Numbered from the stretch's first letter, positions 43,529 to 53,699 are shown. The stretch: DNA of 64,000 nucleotides from Bacteroidales bacterium (GCA_017560825.1 JAFZED010000001.1:1-64000); one strand, 5' to 3'. Program-made: numbers and translations. Notes: a model not told the origin generated them from the sequence alone.

Positions 43529-44806
43529 TTATGCTTTCTTGATTCTTGATCCTGCGAGAGCGAACCAGCAGATGTATGCAAGGGCTGCAACAGGGATCCA
43601 GTAGCTGATCATATAAGTTGTAGCGTCAGCGATTGCGTTCTGGAGGAGTGGAAGGATACCACCACCGATCACCATTGTCATAAAGAGACCTGAAGCGGCA
43701 GCAGACTTCTTGCCGAGTCCCTCAACTGAAAGGTTGAAGATTGCGCCCCACATAACTGATGTGCAGAGACCGCAGAGAACCAGAAGAAGAGCTGTAAGAG
43801 GAACCTGAGCCATTCCGAAACCGCTGCCTGTGAATACCGGCATAGAAGCCTGTACGTTAGTTGTGAACATAGCTACTACAACGAGAGCGATTGCTGTTGC
43901 ACTTGTCACTGCAAGCTGTGTACGGCTTGAAACCTTTCCGCTGATGACACTTGAAACGAAACGTCCGATGAGCATAAGGAACCAGTATGTTCCGGCAACG
44001 AAACCTGCTGTTGTTGCTGCGTTTGCAGTTCCGAGGGTGTCAGTAAGGAAGAAGTTCATAGTACCAGGGATACCTACTTCAACACCTACATAAAGGAAGA
44101 TTGCGATCACACCGAACACAAGGTGACGGTACTCGAAGAGAGACTTTACAGAGATGTCGTTCTTCTCCTGCTCAGGCTCTACGAACGGAACGAATGTGAG
44201 GATTGCGAATGTTGCAGCGAAGACGCCCATTGCAATGAAGAGCACGAGGTTCACGTCAGTGATCATAGTGTCCTTTGTAACTGATCCGATGAGTGCACCC
44301 ACGAGCATAGGAGTGAGGGTACCCATAAGAGAGTTGAATGTACCACCAATCTGGACGAGCTGGTTACCCTTGTTTCCACCGCCACCGAGGAGGTTGAGCA
44401 TAGGGTTTACCACTGTATTAAGGATACATACTGAGAAACCGCACACGAATGCGCCGAGGAGATAGACGAAGAAGTTTGCAGGAAGGCCGGCAAGAGTTGC
44501 GCCTACTCCGATCTTACCTGAAAGGAACTGCACGAAAACACCCACGAGACCTACGCCTACACCGATGAGTGTTGTCTTCTTGTAACCGATCTTAGTGATG
44601 AGCTTACCTGCAGGAATACCCATAAATGCATAGGCAAGGAAGTTCATCATATTACCCATCATACCCCAGAAGTTAGAGCCCTCGATACCAGGAGCCTGTT
44701 TCCAGATCACGCCGATAGGTGCAGCAAGGTTTGTAACGAATGCGATCATTCCGAAGAGGAACATCATAGTAAACACCGCTACCCAATTGATTTTGTTCTT
44801 GTTCAT
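43529..44806 (-). CDS. MFS sugar permease (FucP/glucose-galactose transporter-like)
   Basis: A 425-residue inner-membrane carrier with twelve predicted helices, beginning MNKNKINWVAVFTMMFLFGM. It has the helix 2-3 loop FMGIPAGKLITKIGYKKTTLIG, the FVCGFSVCILNTVVNPMLNLLGG segment and GLGKKSAAASGLFMTMVIGGG, all resembling the FHS family (FucP, GluP). It is co-transcribed with the ROK kinase, so uptake of glucose or a similar hexose is likely. A degenerate TATCTTAG box (44856-44863, minus) lies about 50 bp upstream. Confidence 0.85.
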   Translation of the reverse strand: MNKNKINWVAVFTMMFLFGMIAFVTNLAAPIGVIWKQAPGIEGSNFWGMMGNMMNFLAYAFMGIPAGKLITKIGYKKTTLIGVGVGLVGVFVQFLSGKIGVGATLAGLPANFFVYLLGAFVCGFSVCILNTVVNPMLNLLGGGGNKGNQLVQIGGTFNSLMGTLTPMLVGALIGSVTKDTMITDVNLVLFIAMGVFAATFAILTFVPFVEPEQEKNDISVKSLFEYRHLVFGVIAIFLYVGVEVGIPGTMNFFLTDTLGTANAATTAGFVAGTYWFLMLIGRFVSSVISGKVSSRTQLAVTSATAIALVVVAMFTTNVQASMPVFTGSGFGMAQVPLTALLLVLCGLCTSVMWGAIFNLSVEGLGKKSAAASGLFMTMVIGGGILPLLQNAIADATTYMISYWIPVAALAYICWFALAGSRIKKA

Positions 44807-45159
44807 TTTTGTTAGTTTTATTGTTAATGATTATTCGGTTTCGTCAAAATCGGGCCTAAGATACAAAAAAAATCAAGACAAGACGCTATTCTGGCCGATA
44901 AATTGAAAAATAGCGGGGTCCCCTCCCCAAGGAACCCCGCCGTATATAAAACGAACTTAACAAATAGACACGAAAATAATTTCTTATGTCCACAACAAAG
45001 GTAATGATTTAAAATTGCTTTCCAAATGTTTTACAAACATTTTTAAGCGCATTTATTCATATACATATAATATGTAAGGTCAGAAAGGCATTTATTATTA
45101 TAATTGACACTCACGGATATTCTTATATATCACTATCTTTGTCGCAATAAACAATTGCT
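44807..45159. other. Intergenic region between the sugar permease and barrel-protein genes
   Basis: This 353-base divergent gap holds a -7-like TATCTTAG (44856-44863, minus) for the permease. A GC-rich hairpin lies at 44913-44940 (gcggggtcc ... ggaaccccgc), and an exact TATCTTTG box at 45134-45141 (+) for the barrel protein. The rest is AT-rich, with no ORF that I can support. Confidence 0.5.
45134..45141 (+). promoter_or_regulatory. -7 box of the barrel-protein gene
   Basis: TATCTTTG, an exact consensus match 18 bp before the ATG at 45160. TTG at 45104-45106 is 27 bp upstream, longer than the ideal spacing. Confidence 0.55.
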
Positions 45160-45768
45160 ATGAGAAACAAGATCGTATATGTATTTATTTTTGCCGCGAC
45201 GCTTCTTACAGGATGGACCGGAGCGGCGCAGGAGAAAATCATCAAGGGATTTTCAGGCGGAATGATGGTCCACGGTGGCTACCTCAGCGGAGGAGACAAC
45301 CCGTTCAAGATCGAACCCTCAGGAGCGACTTTCGGCATCGGCGGTGTAGCCAAACTTCATCTTTCCAATCATTTCCGTGCCGGATTCGAAGGATATTTCT
45401 CTAATATGGGCATAGACGAGGAAATGGCTGTGGACGGAAGCTTCAACAAGGTGTTCTGGACCGGAATCCTCGGGGACTTCTTCTGGACATTCGGAAAGTT
45501 CAAGCCATATGTCGGAACCACTGTCGGAGGCGGAATGGAGACATCTTTCTATATGACCGGAGACAAGCACGACTGGCTTCCTGAAGCCAGTGCGGTGTAC
45601 AACAAGATGCCTTTCCTGGCTGTCGACCCGTTCGTCGGACTCGAATATGCGGCCGGAGAAGCGCTCAACCTGACCATCAAGGCAGACTGGCTGCTGGGAT
45701 TCAACTCGGACGGGCTGAACAGGCCGATGGGACCGAGGGTCTATTTCGGATTCATATTTACACATTAA
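45160..45768 (+). CDS. Predicted outer-membrane beta-barrel protein
   Basis: A 202-residue protein with a Sec signal (MRNKIVYVFIFAATLLTGWTGAAQ) and alternating amphipathic strands rich in Gly and aromatics: SGGMMVHGGYLSGGD, HFRAGFEGYFSNMGID and FKPYVGTTVGGGMETSFYM. It ends in an aromatic strand, RVYFGFIFTH. This is the pattern of a small eight-stranded OmpA/OmpX-like barrel. No enzymatic motif is visible; function is unknown. It is a single gene with its own -7 box and is followed by two hairpins. Confidence 0.75.
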   Translation: MRNKIVYVFIFAATLLTGWTGAAQEKIIKGFSGGMMVHGGYLSGGDNPFKIEPSGATFGIGGVAKLHLSNHFRAGFEGYFSNMGIDEEMAVDGSFNKVFWTGILGDFFWTFGKFKPYVGTTVGGGMETSFYMTGDKHDWLPEASAVYNKMPFLAVDPFVGLEYAAGEALNLTIKADWLLGFNSDGLNRPMGPRVYFGFIFTH

Positions 45769-45772
45769 TATA

Positions 45773-45803
45773 AGATCCCCGGTCGAGCCGGGGGGGGGAT
45801 GAC
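45773..45803. repeat. Short REP-like palindrome, copy 2
   Basis: agatccccggtcgagccggg, then a run of G residues, then atgac: the same plan as 12267-12292 (tcgag against tcaag in the loop). It carries a nine-G tract that the other copy lacks. It lies between convergent genes, next to a strong terminator. Confidence 0.6.
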
Positions 45804-45807
45804 GAAG

Positions 45808-45840
45808 ACGGCCCGCCAATGTTGGCGGGCCGTTCTTATA
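45808..45840. terminator. Terminator between the barrel-protein and acyl-CoA synthetase genes
   Basis: The stem acggcccgcca / tggcgggccgt of 11 bp has an atgt loop followed by tcttatatat. It is strongest for the + strand gene. Confidence 0.8.
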
Positions 45841-45854
45841 TATATATGGAAGGA

Positions 45855-47765
45855 TTAGAGCGACGCGAGATTCATCTTGTTCACGATGTTCTTTCCTTCC
45901 GGTGTGTATGCGTACTCCATATTTTCCTTGTACGCCTCCTCTACGCGGCCGCGTACGACCTTCATAGAGCTGTTGAGGAAGTGGTTCTGCTCTGTCCAAG
46001 GCTCTGGGAGGACGCAGACTGCAGCAGGAAGCCATCTTTCAGGGAACGCGCCGAAGAGACGGCCGCCCTTGCGGTACATATTGACCTCATCCTGGAGGAG
46101 CTCAAGCATCTTCACCTTAGCCTCTTCTGATGTCGGATCAAGACCGAGATCCTTGGCGTAAGCCTTGAGGGCATCCTTGTTAGGAGTGATAAGGACGATT
46201 GTGTAAGGATCCTGGCTGTTGTGGAGGATAGCTCCGTCGATATATTTAGAGCTTTCAACGAGGTTCTCCTCGATTCCCTCCGGTGAATACTTCTCACCGT
46301 CAGCCGCGATAAGGAGAGACTTGAAACGTCCTACGACGTAGAGCATTTCTGCATCACGCATATATCCCATATCACCTGTGTGGAGCCATCCGTCAACCAC
46401 TGTGTCAGCTGTCGACTTAGGGTTCTTCCAATAACCTGCCATCACGTTCTCACCCTTGATGCAGATCTCACCCTTCACACCGTATGGCTGTTCTACGCCG
46501 TCAGCGTCGAGGATCTTGATCTCCATTGGAGAAACGATCTTACCTGACGATCCGAATATGTGTCTCTGAGGAGAGTTTGCAGAGATGATAGGTGTAGCCT
46601 CTGAAAGACCATAGCCCTGGTACATAGGGATACCGATTGCGTTGTAGTACTTCTGGAGGTCGATGTCCAGGAGGGCACCGCCGCCTACGAAGAACTTCAT
46701 CTTGCCGCCGAGACCCTGACGTACGCTTGAGAACACAAGCTTGTCAAAGAGCTTCACGAGAGGCCATCTGAAGATGTCCACGAACTGTGTACCCTTGTTG
46801 TAGCCTTCCTTATAGTAAGCGATTGCGTTGTTGAGTGCGAAATTGTAGAGTTTCTCCACTGTCGCGCCTTTCTTCTTGATGGCTGTCTCGATGCTCTTCT
46901 TGAAGTTCTTTGCAAGAGTAGGCACTGAGAGCATAACGTTAGGCTGGAACTCCATAATACTTGGAGAGATGTTTCTCAAAGCCTCTTTTCCATTCTTTCC
47001 TGAAGGGACTGTACCGATGGAAGCACCGTATGACATCATTGTGTAGAAACCTGCAACGTGTGCGAAGCAGTGGTCAAGAGGAAGGATGATGAGCATCTTG
47101 TCATTTTCCTCGATTCCGATTACAGAGTGAGCCTGCTCTACGTTTGCTGTGTAGTTTCTGTGAGTAAGGAGGATACCCTTAGGGTCTGCGGTTGTTCCTG
47201 ATGTGTAGCTGATGTTTGCATAGTCATCAGGTCCGATTGATTTATATCTCTGGATGAACTGCTCTTCGTTCTCTGCGAGGAACTTGTCACCCATCTCCAT
47301 AACTTCACCGATGTAGATCTCATTCTCCTTCATATCGTCCACCTGGTCGAAGAGGATTATCTTCTCTACCATAGGGCACTCCGGAAGGATGGTTCTGATC
47401 TTAGGAAGCTGGAACTTAGATGTGATCACATACTTTGAATCAGAGTGTTTTACTCTGAAGACAAGGTCATTAGCTTCGCCAAGCTTGATTGAGAGCGGCA
47501 CATTGACTGCACCTGCATAGAGAACTCCGAGCTCTCCGATCACCCACATATCGCGGCCCTCGCTAAGGTAAGAGATCTTCTCTCCCTTCTGAACACCGAG
47601 AGCCATAAGGCCTGCAGCAATACGCTTTGCCTTCTTCAAGGTCTCTTCATAGGTGGTAGGCTCCCACACATTTGTATCAAGATTCTTTTCCCAAAGGAAA
47701 GGATTCTGGGAATACTTGGCAACGTACTTCTCAACGAAGTCGATGATTGTTATTCTTTCTGCCAT
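45855..47765 (-). CDS. Long-chain acyl-CoA synthetase (AMP-forming)
   Basis: Adenylate-forming enzyme that activates fatty acids with ATP and CoA. The ATG at 47765 (MAERITIIDFVEKY) gives 636 residues. The AMP-binding motif is ISYTSGTTADPKGILLTHRN, with GYGLSEATPII, the GWLHTGDMGYMRD motif and FKSLLIAADGEKYSPEGIEE, as in FadD-type synthetases. The C-terminus ends NIVNKMNLASL. It follows the deoxynucleoside kinase gene by 20 bp and may share its transcript. Chain-length preference is unknown. Confidence 0.92.
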   Translation of the reverse strand: MAERITIIDFVEKYVAKYSQNPFLWEKNLDTNVWEPTTYEETLKKAKRIAAGLMALGVQKGEKISYLSEGRDMWVIGELGVLYAGAVNVPLSIKLGEANDLVFRVKHSDSKYVITSKFQLPKIRTILPECPMVEKIILFDQVDDMKENEIYIGEVMEMGDKFLAENEEQFIQRYKSIGPDDYANISYTSGTTADPKGILLTHRNYTANVEQAHSVIGIEENDKMLIILPLDHCFAHVAGFYTMMSYGASIGTVPSGKNGKEALRNISPSIMEFQPNVMLSVPTLAKNFKKSIETAIKKKGATVEKLYNFALNNAIAYYKEGYNKGTQFVDIFRWPLVKLFDKLVFSSVRQGLGGKMKFFVGGGALLDIDLQKYYNAIGIPMYQGYGLSEATPIISANSPQRHIFGSSGKIVSPMEIKILDADGVEQPYGVKGEICIKGENVMAGYWKNPKSTADTVVDGWLHTGDMGYMRDAEMLYVVGRFKSLLIAADGEKYSPEGIEENLVESSKYIDGAILHNSQDPYTIVLITPNKDALKAYAKDLGLDPTSEEAKVKMLELLQDEVNMYRKGGRLFGAFPERWLPAAVCVLPEPWTEQNHFLNSSMKVVRGRVEEAYKENMEYAYTPEGKNIVNKMNLASL

Positions 47766-47785
47766 AATCAATTATAAGGTTTTAG

Positions 47786-48409
47786 TTACTGTTGGTTCGG
47801 GAAGAGTCCGAAAAGCTCTGCGTCGATCTTGTCAACGACTTCCTGGAAGTCCTCAGGTCTATTTTCGAACTTGATTCTGTCTACATCCAGGATAAGGAGG
47901 TTGTGCTTGTAGTCCTTGATCCAGTTCTCATAGCGCTCGTTGAGTCCTGTGATGTAGTCGATACGGATGCTCTTTTCGTACTCGCGGCCTCTCTTCTGGA
48001 TCTGGCCGATGAGGTTAGGAATCGAGCTTCTGAGATAGATGAGCAGGTCAGGCGGATTTACAAGAGACATCATAAGGTCGAAAAGGTCCGAATAGTTTTC
48101 GAAATCCCTTGTGGACATAAGGCCCATTCCGTGAAGGTTAGGGGCGAAGATCCTCGCATCCTCGTAGATTGTACGGTCCTGGATGATAACCTCGTCAAGC
48201 TTCGATATGTCAACCACATCCTTGAAGCGCTTGTTGAGGAAATATACCTGAAGATTGAAGGACCATCTTTCCATATCCTCGTAAAAATCTGCGAGATACG
48301 GGTTATAGTCCACTGACTCGAACTTTGGAGTCCATCCGTAATGTGCGGCAAGCATCTTTGTAAGTGTCGTTTTTCCGCTGCCGATATTACCTGCGATAGC
48401 TATATGCAT
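47786..48409 (-). CDS. Deoxynucleoside kinase
   Basis: Cytosolic salvage kinase for deoxyadenosine, deoxyguanosine or deoxycytidine. The ATG at 48409 (MHIAIAGNIGSGKTTL) puts the P-loop at the N-terminus and gives 207 residues, normal for the dCK/dGK family. Then come the IIQDRTIYEDARIFA motif (DRxxxED type), LIYLRSSIPNLIGQI and the LID-like QKRGREYEKSIRIDYI, with LLILDVDRIKFE. The open frame extends 279 codons upstream, but that part is antisense to the MBL gene and is not coding. Exact base preference is not decidable. Confidence 0.92.
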   Translation of the reverse strand: MHIAIAGNIGSGKTTLTKMLAAHYGWTPKFESVDYNPYLADFYEDMERWSFNLQVYFLNKRFKDVVDISKLDEVIIQDRTIYEDARIFAPNLHGMGLMSTRDFENYSDLFDLMMSLVNPPDLLIYLRSSIPNLIGQIQKRGREYEKSIRIDYITGLNERYENWIKDYKHNLLILDVDRIKFENRPEDFQEVVDKIDAELFGLFPNQQ

Positions 48410-48541
48410 AGTTGTTAATATATTTTTGATTATTCCTGCTTTATCACCGGCCCCGCCTTCCGGCGGATTTCCACGTCGTCTTACCATCGTAAAACACGAC
48501 ATTTTTCCGGTAATATTCAGCAAAAATAACAAACCTTTTCG

Positions 48542-48549
48542 TATTTTTG
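48542..48549 (+). promoter_or_regulatory. -7-like box of the MBL-uvrA-kinase unit
   Basis: TATTTTTG matches TAnnTTTG at all fixed positions, 22 bp before the ATG at 48572. The -33 region has no obvious TTTG. Confidence 0.5.
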
Positions 48550-48571
48550 TATGTTTTAATGAATTATTTGA

Positions 48572-49234
48572 ATGATACATAAGGAATATTTCACCTTCAA
48601 TGCCTTTCAGACACGCTGCAGCGTGATTTGGGATGAGGAAGGACACTGCGCCATTGCAGACCCTGGATTCGAGACTTCTGCAGAGAGAGACAGCCTCATC
48701 GGCTTTATCAATTCCAAGGGCCTCAAGCCTGTCTGCATCCTGCTTACACACGGTCATTTTGACCACGTGCTCGGAACTGCCGAACTTTCCGCGACATACG
48801 GAGGGCTGCCTATATATATGCATCCGTCCGACAAGGTCACATTGGAGAACAACTCCTATTTCTGCCGCTTCTTTGGCGCCCCTATGCCGGCAGCCTTCGA
48901 GACCACCGATGTGACAGAAGGTACTGAGATAAAGGTCGGAAGCCTGACCTTTGAAGTCATCGAGACTCCAGGCCACACTCCCGGCGGAGTATGTTATCTT
49001 GAAAGAGAGAGCAAGTATATGCTCAGCGGCGACACGCTTTTTGCAGGAGCGATCGGACGCACAGACCATCCGGGAGGCGACTATGACGCCATTATTAAGA
49101 GTATCCTGGAGAAACTCGTTGTGCTGGACGGCGAGATCGAGGTGGTTCCGGGACACGGACCGACATCTTCGATAGCCGAGGAAGGAATGACCAATCCTTT
49201 CCTTATGCCTTTCAACGAGCCTTACGAAGAATAG
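48572..49234 (+). CDS. MBL-fold metallo-hydrolase (glyoxalase II-like)
   Basis: A 220-residue cytosolic metallo-beta-lactamase-fold hydrolase. The metal-binding motif is LLTHGHFDHVLG (HxHxDH), with later ligands ETPGHTPGGV (His), MLSGDTLFAGAIGRTD (Asp) and VPGHGPTSS (His). The set matches the GloB/YcbL group, which usually hydrolyses thioesters. The gene is first in a three-gene unit, 23 bp before uvrA. The substrate is unknown and the link to DNA repair is only positional. Confidence 0.88.
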   Translation: MIHKEYFTFNAFQTRCSVIWDEEGHCAIADPGFETSAERDSLIGFINSKGLKPVCILLTHGHFDHVLGTAELSATYGGLPIYMHPSDKVTLENNSYFCRFFGAPMPAAFETTDVTEGTEIKVGSLTFEVIETPGHTPGGVCYLERESKYMLSGDTLFAGAIGRTDHPGGDYDAIIKSILEKLVVLDGEIEVVPGHGPTSSIAEEGMTNPFLMPFNEPYEE

Positions 49235-49257
49235 TGAGTTTTCCAAAAAGTTTCCAA

Positions 49258-52011
49258 ATGGAGAAGAAGAACGATTATATAGAGATTGTCGGAGCCAAGG
49301 CGCACAACCTTAAGGGAGCGTCGCTTTCCATTCCACGCGACAGTTTCGTCGTCGTGACGGGACTCAGCGGAAGCGGAAAGTCCTCCCTCGCCTTCGACAC
49401 GATCTACGCCGAAGGTCAGAGGAGATATATGGACACTCTCTCCACATATGCCAAGCACTTTATGGGCATATTGGAAAAGCCTGAGGTCGAGTCCATTACA
49501 GGACTCAGCCCCATCATTGCCATAGAGCAGAAGACCACCGGCAACAACCCGCGTTCGACCGTCGGAACAATCACCGAAATATACGACTTCCTGCGTCTGC
49601 TGTACGCCAGGGCGTCGACCGCATATTCCCCTCACACAGGGAAGGAGATGACCAGGTACACCGATGACCAGATCGTCTCCCTCATTATGGAAAAATATGA
49701 CGGACGCAAGTGTTACCTGCTTGCTCCTATCGTAAGAGGACGAAAAGGACATTACAAGGAGCTTCTGGAGCAGATGCGCAAGCGCGGCTACACCCAGGTA
49801 AGGATAGACGGCGAGCTGCACGAACTTAACGAAGTGACAGCGCTTGACCGTTACAAGGCCCATTTCATCGAGCTTGTGATAGACCGCCTGAAGCCTGCGG
49901 CAAAAGATGAGAAGCGCATCAAATCGTCTGTAATGTCAGCCCTCAACCACGGCAAGGGCTCGCTTGCCACTATGGACATGGAGACAGGAGAAGTGCAGCA
50001 TTTCTCAAAGCATCTGATATGTCCTGACACAGGGCTTTCACTTCCCGAGCCAGCCCCACATTCATTCTCATTCAACTCTCCTCAGGGCTATTGTCCTCAC
50101 TGCAAAGGACTTGGAATGATAGTGGATGTAAACATGGACACCATCATCCCTAACCGCTCGGTTTCCATTGCGGACGGAGCCATAGTGCCGTTGGGAAAGA
50201 TACGAGAGACAAAGAAATTTGATGTAGTCCGTTCCATCGCCCGCAAGTACAACTTCTCGCTGTACGATCCGGTCGAGGAACTCCCTGACGAGATCGTTTC
50301 TCTGATTGTGTTCGGATCCGACGAACTTTTCAGAGTCGGTGAAGGAGCCTCGTCCGAGATGGTTTCCTACTCAGGTGTAGTGGGAGACATCAACGAAAAG
50401 ATCGTGTGTCCTACCTGTGGAGGAACACGACTCAACAAAGACACCACTTACTTCAAGATAGACGGAAAGACCATCTCTGAGGTAGCTGCGATGGAGATCA
50501 GCCAGCTGAAGGAATGGTTCTACTCTCTGGACACAGTGCTTGGAAAACGCGAAAGCCTCATTGCCAGAGACATACTCAAAGAACTCAAGGACAGGGTGAC
50601 ATTCCTGCTCGATGTAGGACTGGACTACCTTTCACTCGACCGTGCGACTGCTTCATTGTCAGGCGGCGAGAGCCAGCGTATCCGTCTGGCTACCCAGATC
50701 GGTTCGAAGCTCGTAAACGTGCTTTATATCCTTGATGAGCCAAGCATCGGACTTCATCAGAGAGACAACAGAAAGCTGATCGCATCGCTCAAGAAGCTTC
50801 GTGACGAAGGCAACTCCGTGATGGTAGTCGAGCACGATGCAGAGACAATGATGGCTGCTGATTGGCTAGTTGATGTCGGTCCCGGAGCCGGACAGGAGGG
50901 AGGAAAGATCTGCTACAGCGGCCCTCTGAACGAGATTGACAAAGCTTCTTCCATCACACTGGACTACCTCAAGGGTCTGAAATCCATAGAGGTTCCGGAA
51001 AGCAGGCGCACCGGCAACGGCCTGACCCTCGGAATCCGTGGAGCACGAGGCAACAACCTCAAGAATGTGGATGTGGACTTCCCTCTGGGAATGTTCATCG
51101 GAATCAGCGGAGTCAGCGGCAGCGGCAAGTCGTCGCTCATCAATGAGACGCTGATGCCTGTCCTGAAGAACCGTTTCTACAACGCCAAGCTCCAACCGCT
51201 GCCGTACGACGAGATCATCGGAGTGGAGAACATCGACAAGCTCATCGAGATCGACCAGAGCCCTATCGGACGTACGCCACGAAGCAACCCTGCGACATTT
51301 ACCGGAGTGTTCAATGACATCAGAAACCTCTTTGAGGCGACTCCGGACGCCAAGGTCCGCGGATTCAAGGCCGGAAGGTTCTCGTTCAATGTAGCGGGAG
51401 GACGATGCGAAGAGTGCAAGGGCGCAGGAATCAAGGTCATCGAAATGAACTTCCTGCCATCGGTCAACGTCGTGTGCAGCGAATGCCGCGGCCGCAGGTA
51501 CAAGAACGACACACTGGCAGTAAAATACAAGGGAAAGAACATCAACGATGTGCTGGAAATGCCTATCAGCGAGGCCTATGAGTTCTTCCAGAATATACCG
51601 ACCATAGCACCGAAGCTCAAGGCACTCGTGGATGTGGGACTTGGTTATGTACAGCTGGGTCAGTCAGCTGTAACCTTGTCAGGAGGCGAAAGCCAGAGAA
51701 TGAAGCTGGCAGCTGAGCTTGCACGAAAAGGTACAGGCAACACCTTGTACATCTTGGACGAACCCACAACCGGTCTGCACTTCGAGGACATCAAGATCCT
51801 GCTTGGAGTGCTCAAACAGCTTGTAGACCAAGGAAATACAGTAATCATCATCGAGCACAACCTTGACGTGCTCAAATCAGTGGACTACATCTTTGATATG
51901 GGTCCGGAAGGCGGAAAGGCAGGAGGATTGATAGTTGCGCAGGGTACTCCGGAGCAGCTGACCAAAGAACCTGCGTCCGTAACAGGACCTTTCCTCAAGG
52001 AAATATTATAA
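49258..52011 (+). CDS. uvrA: UvrABC excinuclease subunit A
   Basis: DNA-damage recognition ATPase of nucleotide excision repair. I chose the ATG at 49258 ([20 protein letters not shown]) over an upstream GTG; it gives 917 residues. The two ABC modules show [17 protein letters not shown] and [16 protein letters not shown]alker A loops, [13 protein letters not shown] and [13 protein letters not shown] signatures, and [15 protein letters not shown] and [15 protein letters not shown]alker B segments. The second zinc module is complete ([17 protein letters not shown]). The first keeps CPHCKGLG and Cys255 but has Thr258 where a Cys is expected; see findings. It lies between the MBL and nucleoside kinase genes in one unit. 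Confidence 0.95.
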   Translation: MEKKNDYIEIVGAKAHNLKGASLSIPRDSFVVVTGLSGSGKSSLAFDTIYAEGQRRYMDTLSTYAKHFMGILEKPEVESITGLSPIIAIEQKTTGNNPRSTVGTITEIYDFLRLLYARASTAYSPHTGKEMTRYTDDQIVSLIMEKYDGRKCYLLAPIVRGRKGHYKELLEQMRKRGYTQVRIDGELHELNEVTALDRYKAHFIELVIDRLKPAAKDEKRIKSSVMSALNHGKGSLATMDMETGEVQHFSKHLICPDTGLSLPEPAPHSFSFNSPQGYCPHCKGLGMIVDVNMDTIIPNRSVSIADGAIVPLGKIRETKKFDVVRSIARKYNFSLYDPVEELPDEIVSLIVFGSDELFRVGEGASSEMVSYSGVVGDINEKIVCPTCGGTRLNKDTTYFKIDGKTISEVAAMEISQLKEWFYSLDTVLGKRESLIARDILKELKDRVTFLLDVGLDYLSLDRATASLSGGESQRIRLATQIGSKLVNVLYILDEPSIGLHQRDNRKLIASLKKLRDEGNSVMVVEHDAETMMAADWLVDVGPGAGQEGGKICYSGPLNEIDKASSITLDYLKGLKSIEVPESRRTGNGLTLGIRGARGNNLKNVDVDFPLGMFIGISGVSGSGKSSLINETLMPVLKNRFYNAKLQPLPYDEIIGVENIDKLIEIDQSPIGRTPRSNPATFTGVFNDIRNLFEATPDAKVRGFKAGRFSFNVAGGRCEECKGAGIKVIEMNFLPSVNVVCSECRGRRYKNDTLAVKYKGKNINDVLEMPISEAYEFFQNIPTIAPKLKALVDVGLGYVQLGQSAVTLSGGESQRMKLAAELARKGTGNTLYILDEPTTGLHFEDIKILLGVLKQLVDQGNTVIIIEHNLDVLKSVDYIFDMGPEGGKAGGLIVAQGTPEQLTKEPASVTGPFLKEIL

Positions 52012-52024
52012 AATCCTCATCCAT

Positions 52025-53698
52025 ATGGAAGAAATCAGAATCTATTGCGAGAACACATCCGCCTATGTCGATGTGGCTTTCGGCGCAGCCCTCAATGAGA
52101 TCGCACCGGAAGGCAGCATTGCAGCACTTGTAGACAACAAGCTCAAATCGCTGGAGTACAGGATCATCTCACCGCATAATGTAAGGTTCGTGGACTATGG
52201 CCATCCTGACGGAAGGAGAACCTACGTCCGCTCATTGAGTTTCGTGCTTCAGAATGTGGTAAGGGAGATGTTCCCGGACAAGGTGCTTTCTATTGATTAC
52301 TCTCTTCCAAGCGGTCTCTACTGCGAGATCCGTGAGAACACTTCACAGGAGGACGGCAGACCTAAGGTGTACTTTGTCACCGACGAAGAAATCGCCGCCA
52401 TTAAGGTACGGATGAGAGAAATTGTCGAGGCTGACCTCCCGTTCACCAAGAAGATGCTGAGCCTTGAAGAAACTGTAAAGGTCTACACTGGGAACAGACA
52501 GAAAGAAAAGGCAAATCTTGCGAAAACACTCGGAAGATTCAACTACAGCGTGTACTACCTTGATGGACAAGCTGATACATTTTACGGTCCGCTTGCTCCT
52601 TCTACAAGATTCCTCAAGACATTTGACCTGATGGGTTACAACGACGGATTCTGCCTGCAGTACCCGATGGACGGAAGTCCGGACAAGGTACTGTCTATGA
52701 AACGACAGTCCAAGCTGGCAAATGCTCTCAAGGAACATTCAGACTGGTGCCACATACAGGGAGTCGGAGGAGTGGGAGCACTCAATGAAAGGGTACTCAA
52801 CGGAAAGATCATTGAACTTATAAATCTGTCAGAAGCATTCCAGGAGAAAAAATTTGCTGACATCGCCAAGCAGATCTATGACAGAAGGGGAAGCGTGAAG
52901 ATCGTGTTCATCGCAGGCCCGTCCAGCAGCGGCAAGACTTCGTCGTCAAAGCGTCTCGCGCTCCAGTGCCGCAACCTCGGCCTCAACCCTAAGGTCATAG
53001 AACTGGACAATTACTTCGTCGAGCGCGAACAGACTCCGCGCGACGAAAACGGAGAATACGACTTCGAATGTCTGGGTGCAATGGACCTCAAGCTCCTGGG
53101 AGAACAATTGAATGCACTTCTGGAAGGCAAGGAAGTGGAGATACCGCGCTTTGACTTCAAGGAAGGCAGGAAATTATTCGAAGGAAAGATGATGCATCTG
53201 CAGGACAAGGACATCCTCATAATGGAAGGAATCCACGCCCTGAATCCTGCAATGATACCGGATGTAGACAGCTCTAAAGTGTTCAGAGTCTATGTTTCTG
53301 CACTTACATCACTCTCACTGGACGAGAATAACAACATCTCCACTTCCGACAACCGAATGCTCAGGAGAATGATCCGCGACAACCGCACAAGAGGCATCAT
53401 CCCAGAGGAGACCATCACAAGATGGGCAAGCGTGCGCCGCGGAGAGAACAGAAACATCTTCCCGTTCCAGGAAAATGCGGACGCCGTCCTTAATTCAGCC
53501 CATATATTTGAGCTTCCTATATTGAAATACTATGCTGAGCCTCTGCTGCGCCGTATAGCGCCTTCGTCACCGGCATTTGTCGAGGCGGCGAGAATGTTGA
53601 AATTTCTTGACAGCATCACAGCTCTAAGTCCAGCTGAAATTGCAGCTGTACCTCCAACTTCTATCTTAAGGGAATTTATTGACGGTCAGACACTTTAA
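52025..53698 (+). CDS. Nucleoside (uridine) kinase with ThrRS-like N-terminal domain
   Basis: A 557-residue protein. The N-terminal half resembles the TGS and second additional domain of threonyl-tRNA synthetase (for example VRFVDYGHPDGRRTYVRSLS, IDYSLPSGLYCEI). The C-terminal half is a phosphoribulokinase/uridine kinase domain with P-loop IAGPSSSGKTSSSKRL near residue 298, then VIELDNYFVER and ILIMEGIHALNP. This architecture is usual for the nucleoside kinases I recall from Bacteroidota and Firmicutes. It starts 14 bp after uvrA. The stop is 1 bp from that of the convergent CoA-transferase gene, with no terminator visible. Confidence 0.9.
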   Translation: MEEIRIYCENTSAYVDVAFGAALNEIAPEGSIAALVDNKLKSLEYRIISPHNVRFVDYGHPDGRRTYVRSLSFVLQNVVREMFPDKVLSIDYSLPSGLYCEIRENTSQEDGRPKVYFVTDEEIAAIKVRMREIVEADLPFTKKMLSLEETVKVYTGNRQKEKANLAKTLGRFNYSVYYLDGQADTFYGPLAPSTRFLKTFDLMGYNDGFCLQYPMDGSPDKVLSMKRQSKLANALKEHSDWCHIQGVGGVGALNERVLNGKIIELINLSEAFQEKKFADIAKQIYDRRGSVKIVFIAGPSSSGKTSSSKRLALQCRNLGLNPKVIELDNYFVEREQTPRDENGEYDFECLGAMDLKLLGEQLNALLEGKEVEIPRFDFKEGRKLFEGKMMHLQDKDILIMEGIHALNPAMIPDVDSSKVFRVYVSALTSLSLDENNNISTSDNRMLRRMIRDNRTRGIIPEETITRWASVRRGENRNIFPFQENADAVLNSAHIFELPILKYYAEPLLRRIAPSSPAFVEAARMLKFLDSITALSPAEIAAVPPTSILREFIDGQTL

Positions 53699-53699
53699 A

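Noticed and set aside
45319..46035. Minus-strand open frame spanning the barrel-protein gene and the end of the acyl-CoA synthetase gene
   Set aside because: It runs through a terminator and across two real genes; composition is that of a shadow frame.
48410..49246. Long minus-strand open frame upstream of the deoxynucleoside kinase (279 codons)
   Set aside because: It is antisense to the MBL hydrolase gene, which has clear catalytic motifs; the extension has no family resemblance and the kinase P-loop begins at the ATG at 48409.
49258..52011. uvrA beside an MBL hydrolase and a nucleoside kinase as a new repair or defence system
   Set aside because: All three are common housekeeping families; adjacency alone does not support a shared system.
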